NCBI GenBank assembly: GCA_004561555.1
Contig: SFVH01000005.1
Coordinates: forward strand, 1 to 48,676
Length of the DNA: 48,676 bases
Direction: 5' to 3'
DNA from: a bacterium
GTDB taxonomy: Bacteria > Bacteroidota > Bacteroidia > Bacteroidales > Muribaculaceae
Part shown: in pieces, positions 35,136-43,579 of the stretch
How the letters are laid out: every line of letters begins with the position of its first letter
Position numbering within the stretch: position 1 is the stretch's first letter
The notes under the pieces: generated by a model
What the model was told of the DNA's origin: nothing
What the model saw: the letters and a program-made list of their open reading frames with translations, nothing else
Databases searched by the model: none
Position numbers and translations under genes: made by a program

Positions 35136-37343
35136 CTATAACGCCTCTTGCCCGTAGACGAGTATGTCGCAAATGAGCGAGAGGAGCGATTGGTCGACGT
35201 TTAGCCTCAGGAGCAAGGCACTGTCGATACAGAGGGTGTCGTGCACATTGTCCACGCTACTCATCGCCGCGGCGCGCCGATATTCCTCTATGGCGGCAGC
35301 AACATCACCGCTGCAGAGCAAGGCGTGGGCGAGGTTAATCACGTCGTCGACCTTTGCGGAAGCGGCGATAATCTGTCGGTAAACCTCGATGCTGCGTTCA
35401 AAGTTGCCCAGAAGCAATTCGCACCATGCTATCGGTCGCTTGGATTTCACACCATTGGCGGCGATATAGTCCACCTTGTGGTAGTATTTCAGCGCTTCGG
35501 CGGGACGGTTGGCGGCAAGAAGACAAGCGGCGATGTTGCGACACACGGCGGGATTGTCAGCATCAAGCTTCTCCAGCCGCTTGTAGACGGCGATAGCTTT
35601 GTCGTTTTCGTCCATCGCACGCCACGACGCGGCGAGGTGCTTAAGAGTCCACACATCATCGGTCTTTATTAGGTCAGCCTTCTCGTAGTAACTCACGGCA
35701 TTTTCATATTGCTCCAGCGACTCGTAGCAGTATCCGCATTTCTGCATATGTTCGGCGGTGTTAGGCTCAAGTGTCATCAGCACACAATAAGCCTCTGCGG
35801 CCTCCGAATAGAAGCCGAATTTGAAAAAGGATTCCGCCAATACTTTTATGTGATTTGCCGTTTTGAAGATGTCGCACACTACCGGAATCTTCACTGTGTT
35901 GAATGTTAAAAGAAGAGGATTCTTAAACTCATGCTTAAAGCGGAACAGATGGAAAAACCGATAGAGATTTTGCAGGTATTTATTGGCAATAAGTTTGCGC
36001 TCTTTGGCAGGGTCGGGTAGCTGCGACACATACTCTTCGGCTATTTGAGTGTTTTCGGCATCAAAACGACTGAGCATCATTGTGCGTTGCCCTTCCGGCA
36101 TGCTGTCGAGCGACAGCGCAAACGAATATTTATCGTTGTCGCAAAACGAGCCGCTGCTATTGATAACCTCAAACAGCGGTTTGCCGATGCTGCGGAGCGA
36201 GTTGCTGATTGTGGAGTGGTCGATGCTGAAGGGCAAAAACCAATTGGCTATCTCCATAAAAAACGGAAATGTTTTGAGCTGCGAAAACGAGCTTATATAG
36301 ATGTCTTTTCCTTCGGCTTGCATGCGGCTCAGCTCCATCATCTTGTCGGTGATGCCCTCCTTGTCGAGCATCTCCTGCCACTGCGGGTTGAGCGCTTGCT
36401 CTTCGGGGTCTTCAGGGTTGAAATCTTTTATCTTGTTGCGCAAGTCGGGGGTGATTTTCATCAGTTTAGGCACCAAGTCTTCCTTTATCTTGCGACTCAC
36501 TTGCTCTGTGGTGCGGCTGAGGATAAACTGCTGAGTAATCATGATAATGTCGTCTTGCGACGACTCCTCAGCGGTGAGCACCTTCAGGCGGTTGATGATG
36601 TCGCTGCTCTTCGTCGCCTTATCGATATTGGAGCATAGTATCAGCATCGCGCTGCATAAAGCTTTTATCCTCAGTGATGTGTCGCCGGTGCTGAGGTAGA
36701 CGTCGAGCAAGATGCACAGCAAGCGTTCGTCGTAGATTTCTATCAGATGAAGCATTATTGCCGCCACTGCCAGCTCCTTCAGCTCGCGTGTCTCCTCATT
36801 GTTGTCAACGATAGCTTTTATTTGACTCGTCAAGGTGTCGGTCAGCGGATAGGCGGTCCAGATGTGATGAAACACCGAGATGGCGCAGTTTTCCTTGCGC
36901 CGTTTCAACGACAGGAGTTCGGCATCGTCAACCTTGCCGTCGATTGTCTCTTCAGCCACCGCTACACACTTCACCGCTTCGTGATATTGCTCCAGCAGCA
37001 TCTCCAACGTGTGCCTTGACTGTTGCTCATAGCGCAGCGTAGTGTAAAACAAGCGGCTTGACGATTTTATCTCTATCGCACGAACAATGCTGTCGTGCAA
37101 GGCATACATCTTTGCTTTAAGGGAGCCATACACTTCGTCGCGGTGAGGGTCGTCGCCACCGGAGGCAACATATTTCAGCATATATTTATAGTTTTGCTCT
37201 AATGCTTTCACCTCATTTTCCAGTGTATAGTCGTGAGCCTCAACGGCATTTTTCAGCATATTGGCAAAGGCATCGGCAAAATATCCTTCTTTGATAAGTT
37301 TCCGGGTGTCATACCTTTTTTTCAAACCAGAAAGTACAATCAT
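35136..37343 (-). CDS. Large tetratricopeptide-repeat protein
   Basis: The 735-residue protein has no signal peptide or membrane segment, so it is predicted to be cytoplasmic. The first ~470 residues are helical and match no family I recognise. From about 485 to 690 there are several TPR units, for example EAAEAYCVLMTLEPNTAEHM, ENAVSYYEKADL and AIAVYKRLEKLDADNPAV. It probably acts as a protein-interaction scaffold. Similar long TPR proteins are common in Bacteroidales, without an assigned function. Confidence 0.75.
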   Translation of the reverse strand: MIVLSGLKKRYDTRKLIKEGYFADAFANMLKNAVEAHDYTLENEVKALEQNYKYMLKYVASGGDDPHRDEVYGSLKAKMYALHDSIVRAIEIKSSSRLFYTTLRYEQQSRHTLEMLLEQYHEAVKCVAVAEETIDGKVDDAELLSLKRRKENCAISVFHHIWTAYPLTDTLTSQIKAIVDNNEETRELKELAVAAIMLHLIEIYDERLLCILLDVYLSTGDTSLRIKALCSAMLILCSNIDKATKSSDIINRLKVLTAEESSQDDIIMITQQFILSRTTEQVSRKIKEDLVPKLMKITPDLRNKIKDFNPEDPEEQALNPQWQEMLDKEGITDKMMELSRMQAEGKDIYISSFSQLKTFPFFMEIANWFLPFSIDHSTISNSLRSIGKPLFEVINSSGSFCDNDKYSFALSLDSMPEGQRTMMLSRFDAENTQIAEEYVSQLPDPAKERKLIANKYLQNLYRFFHLFRFKHEFKNPLLLTFNTVKIPVVCDIFKTANHIKVLAESFFKFGFYSEAAEAYCVLMTLEPNTAEHMQKCGYCYESLEQYENAVSYYEKADLIKTDDVWTLKHLAASWRAMDENDKAIAVYKRLEKLDADNPAVCRNIAACLLAANRPAEALKYYHKVDYIAANGVKSKRPIAWCELLLGNFERSIEVYRQIIAASAKVDDVINLAHALLCSGDVAAAIEEYRRAAAMSSVDNVHDTLCIDSALLLRLNVDQSLLSLICDILVYGQEAL

Positions 37344-37419
37344 TTTAAATCAATATTTTTGCGAATTTAGTTATAAATAGCAAATATCCTGCCATTTTTA
37401 CCCGAAAAATCAACCACAA

Positions 37420-37451
37420 GTTGCCCAAACCGAAATGAATTAGTAGTTTTG
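37420..37451 (+). promoter_or_regulatory. Promoter for the DUF4293 gene
   Basis: GTTG (37420-37423), a 20-bp spacer and TAGTTTTG (37444-37451) form a Bacteroidetes-type promoter 18 bp before the ATG at 37470. Confidence 0.65.
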
Positions 37452-37469
37452 TGGAAAATTTTTTGAATT

Positions 37470-37874
37470 ATGTTACAACGTTGGCAATCTATCTACCTCT
37501 TTATCGCAGCCTCTTCGATGGGGATGGCTGCGGCTTCATCTCCATTCAAAGGGATGGAAGGCGACATATTCTCTCCCAACGAAGGCATCACTCTCGTCGC
37601 TCGCATACTCTGCGGCATTGTTGCAGCCCTCGCAGTGGTCACTATCTTTAAATATAAAAATCTCAAGCTCCAGGCGCTGCTTTGCTCAGTGACGGCAATG
37701 ATGGCAGTGGTGGCTTTCGGGTTGATGCTCGCCGAATATTTCTGTTCGTCGTTGCATCTGAATTTCACCATCGTGGCTTATCAGCCGGTGTTCGCTTTTA
37801 TCTGTCTTTTGCTCGCACGCTCGCGTGTGAAGGCCGACTACAAGCTCATTCACGACTGCGACCGCCTGCGTTAG
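37470..37874 (+). CDS. DUF4293 small integral membrane protein
   Basis: The 134-residue protein starts MLQRWQSIYLFIAA, typical of the DUF4293 family of Bacteroidetes, and has four predicted membrane segments (about 5-22, 45-62, 70-88 and 98-116). A short charged tail (SRVKADYKLIHDCDRLR) follows. No function is established for the family. Its location just upstream of rpmH on the same strand is only an association; rpmH has its own promoter. Confidence 0.82.
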   Translation: MLQRWQSIYLFIAASSMGMAAASSPFKGMEGDIFSPNEGITLVARILCGIVAALAVVTIFKYKNLKLQALLCSVTAMMAVVAFGLMLAEYFCSSLHLNFTIVAYQPVFAFICLLLARSRVKADYKLIHDCDRLR

Positions 37875-37928
37875 TCACCCTTATTCTTGATTGTTAATAA
37901 CTTTTTATTGATATTTAGAAGACTATTT

Positions 37929-37960
37929 TTTGGCAAATTAAAAAATTATGCCTAATTTTG
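37929..37960 (+). promoter_or_regulatory. Promoter for rpmH
   Basis: TTTG (37929-37932), a 20-bp spacer and TAATTTTG (37953-37960) match the consensus exactly, 42 bp before the rpmH ATG. Confidence 0.8.
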
Positions 37961-38002
37961 CAGTCCGAAATGTAAGAATAATAACGAAACAATATACGAA
38001 AA

Positions 38003-38155
38003 ATGAAAAGAACATTCCAACCTTCGAACAGAAAGAGAGTGAACAAACACGGTTTCCGCTTAAGAATGTCGACTGCCGATGGTCGCAAGGTGCTTGCACG
38101 CCGTCGCGCTAAAGGTCGTGCTCGCCTCACCGTTTCACACTCTATCAATAAGTAA
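38003..38155 (+). CDS. rpmH: 50S ribosomal protein L34
   Basis: This 50-codon gene encodes MKRTFQPSNRKRVNKHGFR and then RMSTADGRKVLARRRAKGR, the universally conserved L34 sequence, with a short Bacteroidetes tail ending SHSINK. It ends in TAA followed directly by another TAA. A GC-rich hairpin follows 28 bp later. Confidence 0.98.
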   Translation: MKRTFQPSNRKRVNKHGFRLRMSTADGRKVLARRRAKGRARLTVSHSINK

Positions 38156-38183
38156 TAAGTAGCAATTAAATGCTATGTCGAGT

Positions 38184-38208
38184 CCGTTGTCGCCGCCGGT
38201 GGCAACGG
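38184..38208 (+). terminator. GC-rich hairpin after rpmH
   Basis: ccgttg (38184-38189) pairs with caacgg (38203-38208), and the stem extends inward with G-T pairs to a 3-base loop. The downstream T-run is weak, so it may be a terminator or an RNA-stabilising structure. Confidence 0.5.
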
Positions 38209-38510
38209 TTCTTGTGTGTTTGGATGGCTCCTTTGTCGGGTGTGATTACTCTGTCATTTATCAGTGTAATATGATGAAACAGGCGCTTATAAAAAACTTT
38301 TGGAGAGTAGGTAACAATGGCGACCGTAATCTCTATGATGTTGATTTAGGATGGAACGTGAGCGCTCAAAAGGATGCCGGGAGCTATTGTGCAGAGAAGA
38401 TTTTCCGTTACTATGTGGAAGACGTAGGTCTGAATATCCTTTTCTTGGTTAGAGGATAGAAATTTCTATGTGATTAAAACGGAAAATTCTCGGCATCGTC
38501 TTCACCAAAC
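38209..38510. other. About 300 bases with no confident gene
   Basis: A 94-codon frame (38175-38459) crosses this stretch but starts inside the rpmH hairpin and resembles no family I know. Its last 63 codons, from ATG 38271, would be a more plausible start. I see no tRNA, tmRNA, SRP or RNase P signature. It could hold a small RNA or a small lineage-specific protein. Confidence 0.35.
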
Positions 38511-38550
38511 AAAAAAATAGGTTGGAAATCAACGTCTCCAACCTATAAAT
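38511..38550 (-). terminator. Terminator of the ferredoxin gene
   Basis: ataggttgga (38517-38526) pairs perfectly with tccaacctat (38537-38546). On the minus strand the stem is followed by a T7 tract (38511-38517). Confidence 0.85.
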
Positions 38551-38571
38551 TTTGTCTTAATCCGTATAAGA

Positions 38572-38739
38572 TTAAGCCTCGTGGATTGCTTCGCTCGGGC
38601 AGTTTTCTGCGCAAGTGCCACAGCTGATGCAAATGTCAGGGTCAATTTTATAGATATCGCCCTCAGAGATTGCTTCCACGGGGCAACCTGCAGCGCAAGT
38701 GCCGCAAGCTACACAGTTGTCATCAATTACGTAAGCCAT
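38572..38739 (-). CDS. 2[4Fe-4S] ferredoxin
   Basis: The 55-residue protein MAYVIDDNCVACGTC... has two C-x2-C-x2-C-x3-C-P cluster motifs: C9, C12, C15 and C19, then C37, C40, C43 and C47. This is the clostridial-type low-potential ferredoxin, an electron carrier for pyruvate:ferredoxin oxidoreductase and related enzymes in anaerobes. The gene is monocistronic, with a -7 box (TATCTTTG at 38779-38786 on the minus strand) and a strong terminator. Confidence 0.96.
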   Translation of the reverse strand: MAYVIDDNCVACGTCAAGCPVEAISEGDIYKIDPDICISCGTCAENCPSEAIHEA

Positions 38740-38778
38740 TTTTCTAAAGATTTAAATTTGTTTTTGCTTATTGCAATA

Positions 38779-38786
38779 CAAAGATA
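38779..38786 (-). promoter_or_regulatory. -7 box of the ferredoxin gene
   Basis: CAAAGATA on the plus strand is TATCTTTG on the minus strand, 39 bp upstream of the ferredoxin ATG. A perfect 10-base palindrome, tattgcaata, lies at 38769-38778 next to it. Confidence 0.55.
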
Positions 38787-38931
38787 ATTGAATTTGGCTA
38801 TAGTTTTATTGATTTTGTTATATTTTTAATATCTTGGCAGAAAAACTATATTGATTATCAGTGTAATACTATTTGCAATTTGGAATGATTGCAATTAAGC
38901 CCGGCATGCTGTCAGTATATTTATTTTTTTG

Positions 38932-38939
38932 TAATTTTG
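38932..38939 (+). promoter_or_regulatory. Candidate -7 box for the GT2 gene
   Basis: TAATTTTG fits TAnnTTTG, 24 bp upstream of the ATG at 38964. It lies inside an open upstream extension of the frame, supporting the later start. Confidence 0.5.
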
Positions 38940-38963
38940 CTTTTCGGAAAAATTTTGTGTAAA

Positions 38964-39710
38964 ATGAATCCTCTATTTAGCATCATAACTATCACCTTTA
39001 ATGCGGCTAATGAACTGCCTGCCACTTTGGAAAGCGTTAAGTGTCAAACCGTTACCGACTACGAGCACCTCATCATTGATGGTGCGTCGACCGACGATAC
39101 CGTGGAGGTGGCAAAGAGTGCTCGCATCGCGTCGATGCGCATCGTCTCGGAGCCGGATAAGGGGTTGTATGATGCTATGAATAAAGGTATGCGTCTTGCC
39201 ACCGGTAAATATCTGATTTTTTTAAATGCCGGCGATGCTTTCCATTCCGCCACCTCCTTGCAAGAAATTAAACACAGCATCGACCTCTTTGGGTTTCCGG
39301 ATGTGGTGTATGGGCAGACGCAGATTGTTAATGCCCGCAGAGAGTTTGTCTCGATGCGCCATCTCACTGCTCCCGAGCACCTTTCGTTTCGTAGCTTCAG
39401 AAAGGGTATGTTGGTGTGTCATCAGGCGTTTGTCGTGAGCCGAGCCATTGCCGAGCCTTACGACTTGAGCTACCGTTTTTCCGCCGACTATGAGTGGTGT
39501 CTGCGATGCTTGAAGAAGATGGATGTGGCGGCTTATACAGGCACCATTCTCATTGATTATCTTGCCGACGGACTCACCGACAAGAATCACAAGGCTTCAT
39601 TGAAAGAGCGATTTGACATTATGTGTCGATATTACGGCACGTGGCACACCGTAGTGCGCCACGTCGGTTTTTTTATGCGCAATTTGCGCCGAAAATACCT
39701 TAGCAGATAG
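38964..39710 (+). CDS. Glycosyltransferase family 2 (GT-A fold)
   Basis: The 248-residue protein opens with MNPLFSIITITFNAANELP, the canonical GT2 beginning, followed by HLIIDGASTDDTVE and SEPDKGLYDAMNKGM. A YRFSADYEWCLR segment provides the usual acceptor-side acidic residues. It is most like WcaA-type colanic acid or O-antigen transferases. No neighbouring glycan genes are present, so the product is unknown. The frame extends upstream to 38889, but the later ATG begins the domain. Confidence 0.87.
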   Translation: MNPLFSIITITFNAANELPATLESVKCQTVTDYEHLIIDGASTDDTVEVAKSARIASMRIVSEPDKGLYDAMNKGMRLATGKYLIFLNAGDAFHSATSLQEIKHSIDLFGFPDVVYGQTQIVNARREFVSMRHLTAPEHLSFRSFRKGMLVCHQAFVVSRAIAEPYDLSYRFSADYEWCLRCLKKMDVAAYTGTILIDYLADGLTDKNHKASLKERFDIMCRYYGTWHTVVRHVGFFMRNLRRKYLSR

Positions 39711-39728
39711 CGTCAGCCACTCAGAGTC

Positions 39729-39757
39729 AACGCATATCGCAATATGCGTTATTATTT
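39729..39757. terminator. Hairpin between convergent GT2 and C69 genes
   Basis: aacgcatat (39729-39737) pairs perfectly with atatgcgtt (39742-39750) around a 4-base loop and is followed on the plus strand by attattt. It sits in the 41-bp gap between convergent stops. Confidence 0.75.
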
Positions 39758-41392
39758 CACTTCTCTTATGCGAAGATGCTGAGTGGTGTCGGCTTCCACA
39801 ACTTTTCGGTAATATTCTTCATTGTATCCCGGAGAGGCGGGCGATGCGGGGTAGCCTGCCGGGGTTTTTGCAAATTGCCCGTTGTCTTCGTTTTTCATTC
39901 GTCCGTCCATATATTTCATCAGCAAGTATTCGCCGAGCTTTTTGTAACGGGCTGTGGCGTGTTCCGCCGACAGGTTGCTGTAGTCGGAGAGCAGACGCAC
40001 CGCTTTCGCAGGATTATCTTCGTAGAGACGGAGCGCTTGGGCTTCGATGAGAGGTTGGTTGGCTTCGTAGCCGTCTTCGATTTCGGTTTGCACTCGCTTA
40101 ACGTCGGGATAAAGCAGGGAGTAGCGTGCATACACTTGGTTTGCCACCCAGTTGTTAATCCAGAATGCCGAGGTCCACGAAAAGTGGAGCATATCGCCGT
40201 TACCCTTACGGAAACACTCCGGCACTTTGTCCAAGCAGCAATAAATGGGGTTGTAGACGCTGAGCGACGAATCGTCGACGCCAAACCACAGCACGCCACC
40301 GATGGCATCGGGGAGCCATGAGCGCAACTGTGCCACCAAGGTGAAGCCTGTCTGTTGTGTGGCTATCGGGCGTTCATGCATATATTCCACCGAGTCGACC
40401 TTCCATGTCAGAGGAGCATAGCGCACAGGGGAGTCCCAGCTGCCTCGCCCGGGCTCTTTGCGCATATCCATCGGGGTGTTGTCGTAGTGGTCGCGCATCA
40501 TGTTTTGGATGTCGCGCACACTTAGTTGCTTGTCGGGTTTCACATATAGCGGTAGTGTTTCGCCTTGTGCTTCAATAACAAACGGCAAGTATTTGTCCAT
40601 TCCCGAGGAGAAGCGATTGTAGTATGCCCACACTCGTCCGTCGCAGCCGCGATAGGAGAGGTAGTCGCTTTGGGCGTATGCTTTAGAAAAACTGAAATCG
40701 TTGTCTTTGCCCTCGAAGTAGCCCATCTTTCGTGCAAACGACACCACGTCGGGCGAGTACAGGCAGTTGTCTTTGTCGTCAAACGGGATGTGATGTATGC
40801 GCGATTGGTTGGCGTGTGCGGCGATGCAGTCGTCGGGGATGCGTATGGCAACCCATACGGCTCCTTTCTCTTTCATCCCTTTCGACACCATCTCCATTAT
40901 CCACACCTCGTTGGGGTCGGCGATGGTGAACGACTCGCCGCCGCTGTAATAGCCGTATTTCTCTACGAGCGAGGTCATCACGCCGATGGCTTCGCGGGCA
41001 GTGCGTGCGCGTTGCAAGGTGATGTAAATGAGTGAGCCGTAGTCGATGATGGCTGTGGTGTCTTGCAACTCTTTGCGGTTGTCCCACGTCGACTCTACGA
41101 TGCACAATTGGTGCTCGTTGATATTTCCCACGGTGGCATAGGTGTGTTCCACCTGCTCGATTTCGCCGCGATATTCGTTGGTGTCCCACTCATAGACTTT
41201 CAGCATCTCCCCCTTTTTGTGGTCGGCTGCTTCAGTGTGGTATAGCTCGCCGTAAAGCACATAGGCATCGGCATTGTATGTAACTATCACAGAGCCATCG
41301 GCGGTGGCTTTTTTGCCGGCGATGAGCGATGTGCAAGCCATCGCGGCGGTCACGGCATTGAGTGCCGCTAATATAAGTATCAACTTTTTCAT
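39752..41392 (-). CDS. C69-family dipeptidase (N-terminal nucleophile hydrolase)
   Basis: The 546-residue protein has a signal sequence ending in AMA, immediately followed by C20-T-S-L-I-A-G. In the C69 (PepD) family the cysteine after the leader becomes the N-terminal nucleophile. The segments KKATADGSVIVTYNAD and the later SLIYITLQRARTAREAI fit the family. It would cleave dipeptides in the periplasm or at the surface. The ATG directly follows the phosphopantetheinyl transferase stop, so the genes form one operon. Confidence 0.9.
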   Translation of the reverse strand: MKKLILILAALNAVTAAMACTSLIAGKKATADGSVIVTYNADAYVLYGELYHTEAADHKKGEMLKVYEWDTNEYRGEIEQVEHTYATVGNINEHQLCIVESTWDNRKELQDTTAIIDYGSLIYITLQRARTAREAIGVMTSLVEKYGYYSGGESFTIADPNEVWIMEMVSKGMKEKGAVWVAIRIPDDCIAAHANQSRIHHIPFDDKDNCLYSPDVVSFARKMGYFEGKDNDFSFSKAYAQSDYLSYRGCDGRVWAYYNRFSSGMDKYLPFVIEAQGETLPLYVKPDKQLSVRDIQNMMRDHYDNTPMDMRKEPGRGSWDSPVRYAPLTWKVDSVEYMHERPIATQQTGFTLVAQLRSWLPDAIGGVLWFGVDDSSLSVYNPIYCCLDKVPECFRKGNGDMLHFSWTSAFWINNWVANQVYARYSLLYPDVKRVQTEIEDGYEANQPLIEAQALRLYEDNPAKAVRLLSDYSNLSAEHATARYKKLGEYLLMKYMDGRMKNEDNGQFAKTPAGYPASPASPGYNEEYYRKVVEADTTQHLRIREVK

Positions 41393-42025
41393 TTATGTTG
41401 ATTGTTTTAATATTATCGATAATATTTTGTCGGCTATCGGCATTGTCGCTACGACATACTCTCTGCCATAGGCTCGCGCACGATAGCGACATTCTTTTCC
41501 GGGGATGATGGCTCGAATATCCACTTGTAAATCTTTGGCGAAGTCCACACCTTCTTCGTCAATACATTTGAAGAGGGCTTCCTTGACGGTCCAAGCGGCA
41601 GTGGTGAGGTAGAGGTCGTTGTGGCATGCATGAAACTCTTCTGTCGACAAAAATCGCGGCGCTACCCTCATCACTCTCGGCGATGGCGTCTCGATGTCGA
41701 TGCCGATGGCGCTCCCTTTTCTCCAAGCCACGGCTACCATGCCTTCGCAATGGCTGATGCTGAGGGCGGTGCCACTGTCTTTGCCGGCAACAAGGAGCTG
41801 CGGTGCTCCCGAGGGGAGGTGGCTGAGGTGTGCATCGTTGCCAAATAGGTGTCTCACTACAGCGCAAGTCGCTATCACCTCGTTGCGACGCCGCTGAGAG
41901 CGGATGCCCTCCACCGCCAACAGCAGCGTCGGGTGGCTTGCCACGCAGGCGGCTACTGTGGCATCGGAGATTTCAGCCACAGCTATCTCTATATCGTCAA
42001 TATGTATGATGTCCGGCAAGTCCAT
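41393..42025 (-). CDS. 4'-Phosphopantetheinyl transferase superfamily protein
   Basis: The 210-residue protein carries the magnesium motif AIGIDIE and the downstream WTVKEALFK, the Sfp/AcpS-type signature, with an upstream SHCEGMVAVAW. It attaches 4'-phosphopantetheine from CoA to acyl- or peptidyl-carrier proteins. The start at 42025 overlaps the gldE stop codon (TAATG on the minus strand); the frame is open further upstream but only inside gldE. It abuts the C69 dipeptidase gene. Confidence 0.85.
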   Translation of the reverse strand: MDLPDIIHIDDIEIAVAEISDATVAACVASHPTLLLAVEGIRSQRRRNEVIATCAVVRHLFGNDAHLSHLPSGAPQLLVAGKDSGTALSISHCEGMVAVAWRKGSAIGIDIETPSPRVMRVAPRFLSTEEFHACHNDLYLTTAAWTVKEALFKCIDEEGVDFAKDLQVDIRAIIPGKECRYRARAYGREYVVATMPIADKILSIILKQST

Positions 42026-43371
42026 TAGTTTTTCTCCGGGAGAATGCGCACCTTCACCTTGTCGATACGACGGCGGTCGAGCGACAGCACCATAAAGCGG
42101 CAACGACGGTATTCTATGAGTTCTTTTTCTTTGGGGAAGTCGTGCTTCAGGTTGAGAAGTAGGCCGGCGATGGTTTCGGCATCTTCGTCGACTTCGTCGA
42201 AAGTGTCTTCTTCCAGTCCGGTGATGCGGCAGAAGTCGTTGAGCTGTGTTTTCCCTTCAAAGATGTAAGTGTCGTTTGACAGACGAGTGTAGTTTTCCTC
42301 GTCTTCGTCATATTCGTCGTTGATTTCTCCCACTATTTCTTCGAGCACATCTTCGAGGGTGACGACACCTTGAGTGCCGCCATATTCGTCGACAACTATC
42401 GCCATGTGCATCTTTTTCTTTTGGAAGTCTTCGAGAATGTCGTCAATCATTCTGCTTTCCGGTACGAAAAAGGCAGAGCGCAACAGCTGTTGCCACTTGA
42501 AGCTTGCGTCTTGCTTGCCAATATACGGCAGGAGGTCTTTGGCATAGATGATGCCCTTGATATTGTCTTGAGTGTCGACGTAGACGGGCATACGCGAATA
42601 GCCCGACTCTCTGACCATATCGAGGAGCTCGTCGAATGAGGCGTCCCAATCCACACAGGTCATATCCACACGCGGAGTCATGATGTCGCTCACTGTCTTT
42701 CCTCCAAATTTCAATATCTCTTCGAGCATATTCTTGTCGTTGTTGCCCTCCACCTTCGTCACTTCCAGGGCATGCGAGAGGTCGTCGAGCGATAGCTCTT
42801 CGTTGCGTTTGGTCACCACCTTGTTGACAATCACTGTGGAGCGAGCCATCACGGCTGTCAGAGGCGACAGCAGTCGCGAGAGGGTGGAGAGAGGTCCCAC
42901 TGCCGAGCACACCCATTTCATGCGGCGCTCATTGCTGTAGAGCTTGGGGAGTATCTCGCCAAACAACAGCAACATAAAGGTGAGAATGACGGATTGAAAC
43001 ACGAAATCTAATGCCGCACTGTGAAACTCCATAATCTGAGTCAAGGCAAAGTTGAGGAGCAACACGATGGTCACGTTGACAAAGTTGTTGGCGATGAGAA
43101 TGGTGGCAAGTAGCCGCTCGGGCTTCCGTAGCAGGCGGCTCAGTGCTTCGCGCTTTTCTTCGTTTTCCACATTGTCGATGTCGCTCGAGGTGACTGAGAA
43201 AAATGCCGTCTCGCTTCCCGACACAAAGGCGGATGCCAATAATGCCACCATGGCTATCACAATGGCTACAATGCTTGCCGGCTCGGGGGGGTTGATGCTG
43301 AAAAGAGGGGCATCGTTGGTAATAATGCCTAAAATTTGATTTAATACGGTCGGATAAGGGTCGGTATCCAA
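42025..43371 (-). CDS. gldE: GldE-like hemolysin-family membrane protein (DUF21-CBS-CorC_HlyC)
   Basis: The 448-residue protein has a DUF21/CNNM membrane domain (about 30-195, with SGSETAFFSVTSSD), two CBS domains (about 215-335, including DIMTPRVDMTCVDWD and VVDEYGGTQGVVTLEDVLEEIVGEI) and a C-terminal CorC_HlyC domain (about 345-440). The arrangement matches GldE of Bacteroidetes, linked to gliding motility in Flavobacterium but present in non-motile Bacteroidales. A Mg2+/Co2+ transport-type role is plausible from the fold. It starts the operon with the phosphopantetheinyl transferase and C69 genes. Confidence 0.87.
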   Translation of the reverse strand: MDTDPYPTVLNQILGIITNDAPLFSINPPEPASIVAIVIAMVALLASAFVSGSETAFFSVTSSDIDNVENEEKREALSRLLRKPERLLATILIANNFVNVTIVLLLNFALTQIMEFHSAALDFVFQSVILTFMLLLFGEILPKLYSNERRMKWVCSAVGPLSTLSRLLSPLTAVMARSTVIVNKVVTKRNEELSLDDLSHALEVTKVEGNNDKNMLEEILKFGGKTVSDIMTPRVDMTCVDWDASFDELLDMVRESGYSRMPVYVDTQDNIKGIIYAKDLLPYIGKQDASFKWQQLLRSAFFVPESRMIDDILEDFQKKKMHMAIVVDEYGGTQGVVTLEDVLEEIVGEINDEYDEDEENYTRLSNDTYIFEGKTQLNDFCRITGLEEDTFDEVDEDAETIAGLLLNLKHDFPKEKELIEYRRCRFMVLSLDRRRIDKVKVRILPEKN

Positions 43372-43520
43372 GGCTTAAGAAATTAATGAAACAATGACAA
43401 GCCACACAGACTTGACGTCTTCGTCCTGAAAACTTTGCAAAGATAAGGCAACTAATTGAATTAAAAAAATTTTTCATTACCAATCGTTTCGATTCTTTGT
43501 AGGGATAAATCATACTAATT

Positions 43521-43552
43521 GTTGCGGTTTTCTCCAAATTCTCTTAATTTTG
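43521..43552 (+). promoter_or_regulatory. Promoter for the transglutaminase-like gene
   Basis: gTTG (43521-43524), a 20-bp spacer and TAATTTTG (43545-43552) match the consensus, 27 bp before the ATG at 43580. Confidence 0.65.
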
Positions 43553-43579
43553 TAGTTGTAACGACATAATACTTTGCTT

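Noticed and set aside
38175..38459. 94-codon frame after rpmH
   Set aside because: It starts inside a GC-rich hairpin, matches no family I know and has no promoter box at a suitable distance. Kept only as an uncertain region.
38256..38870. Shared string ttatcagtgtaata at about 38257 and 38855
   Set aside because: A 14-base match between two AT-rich places is expected by chance several times in a window this long.
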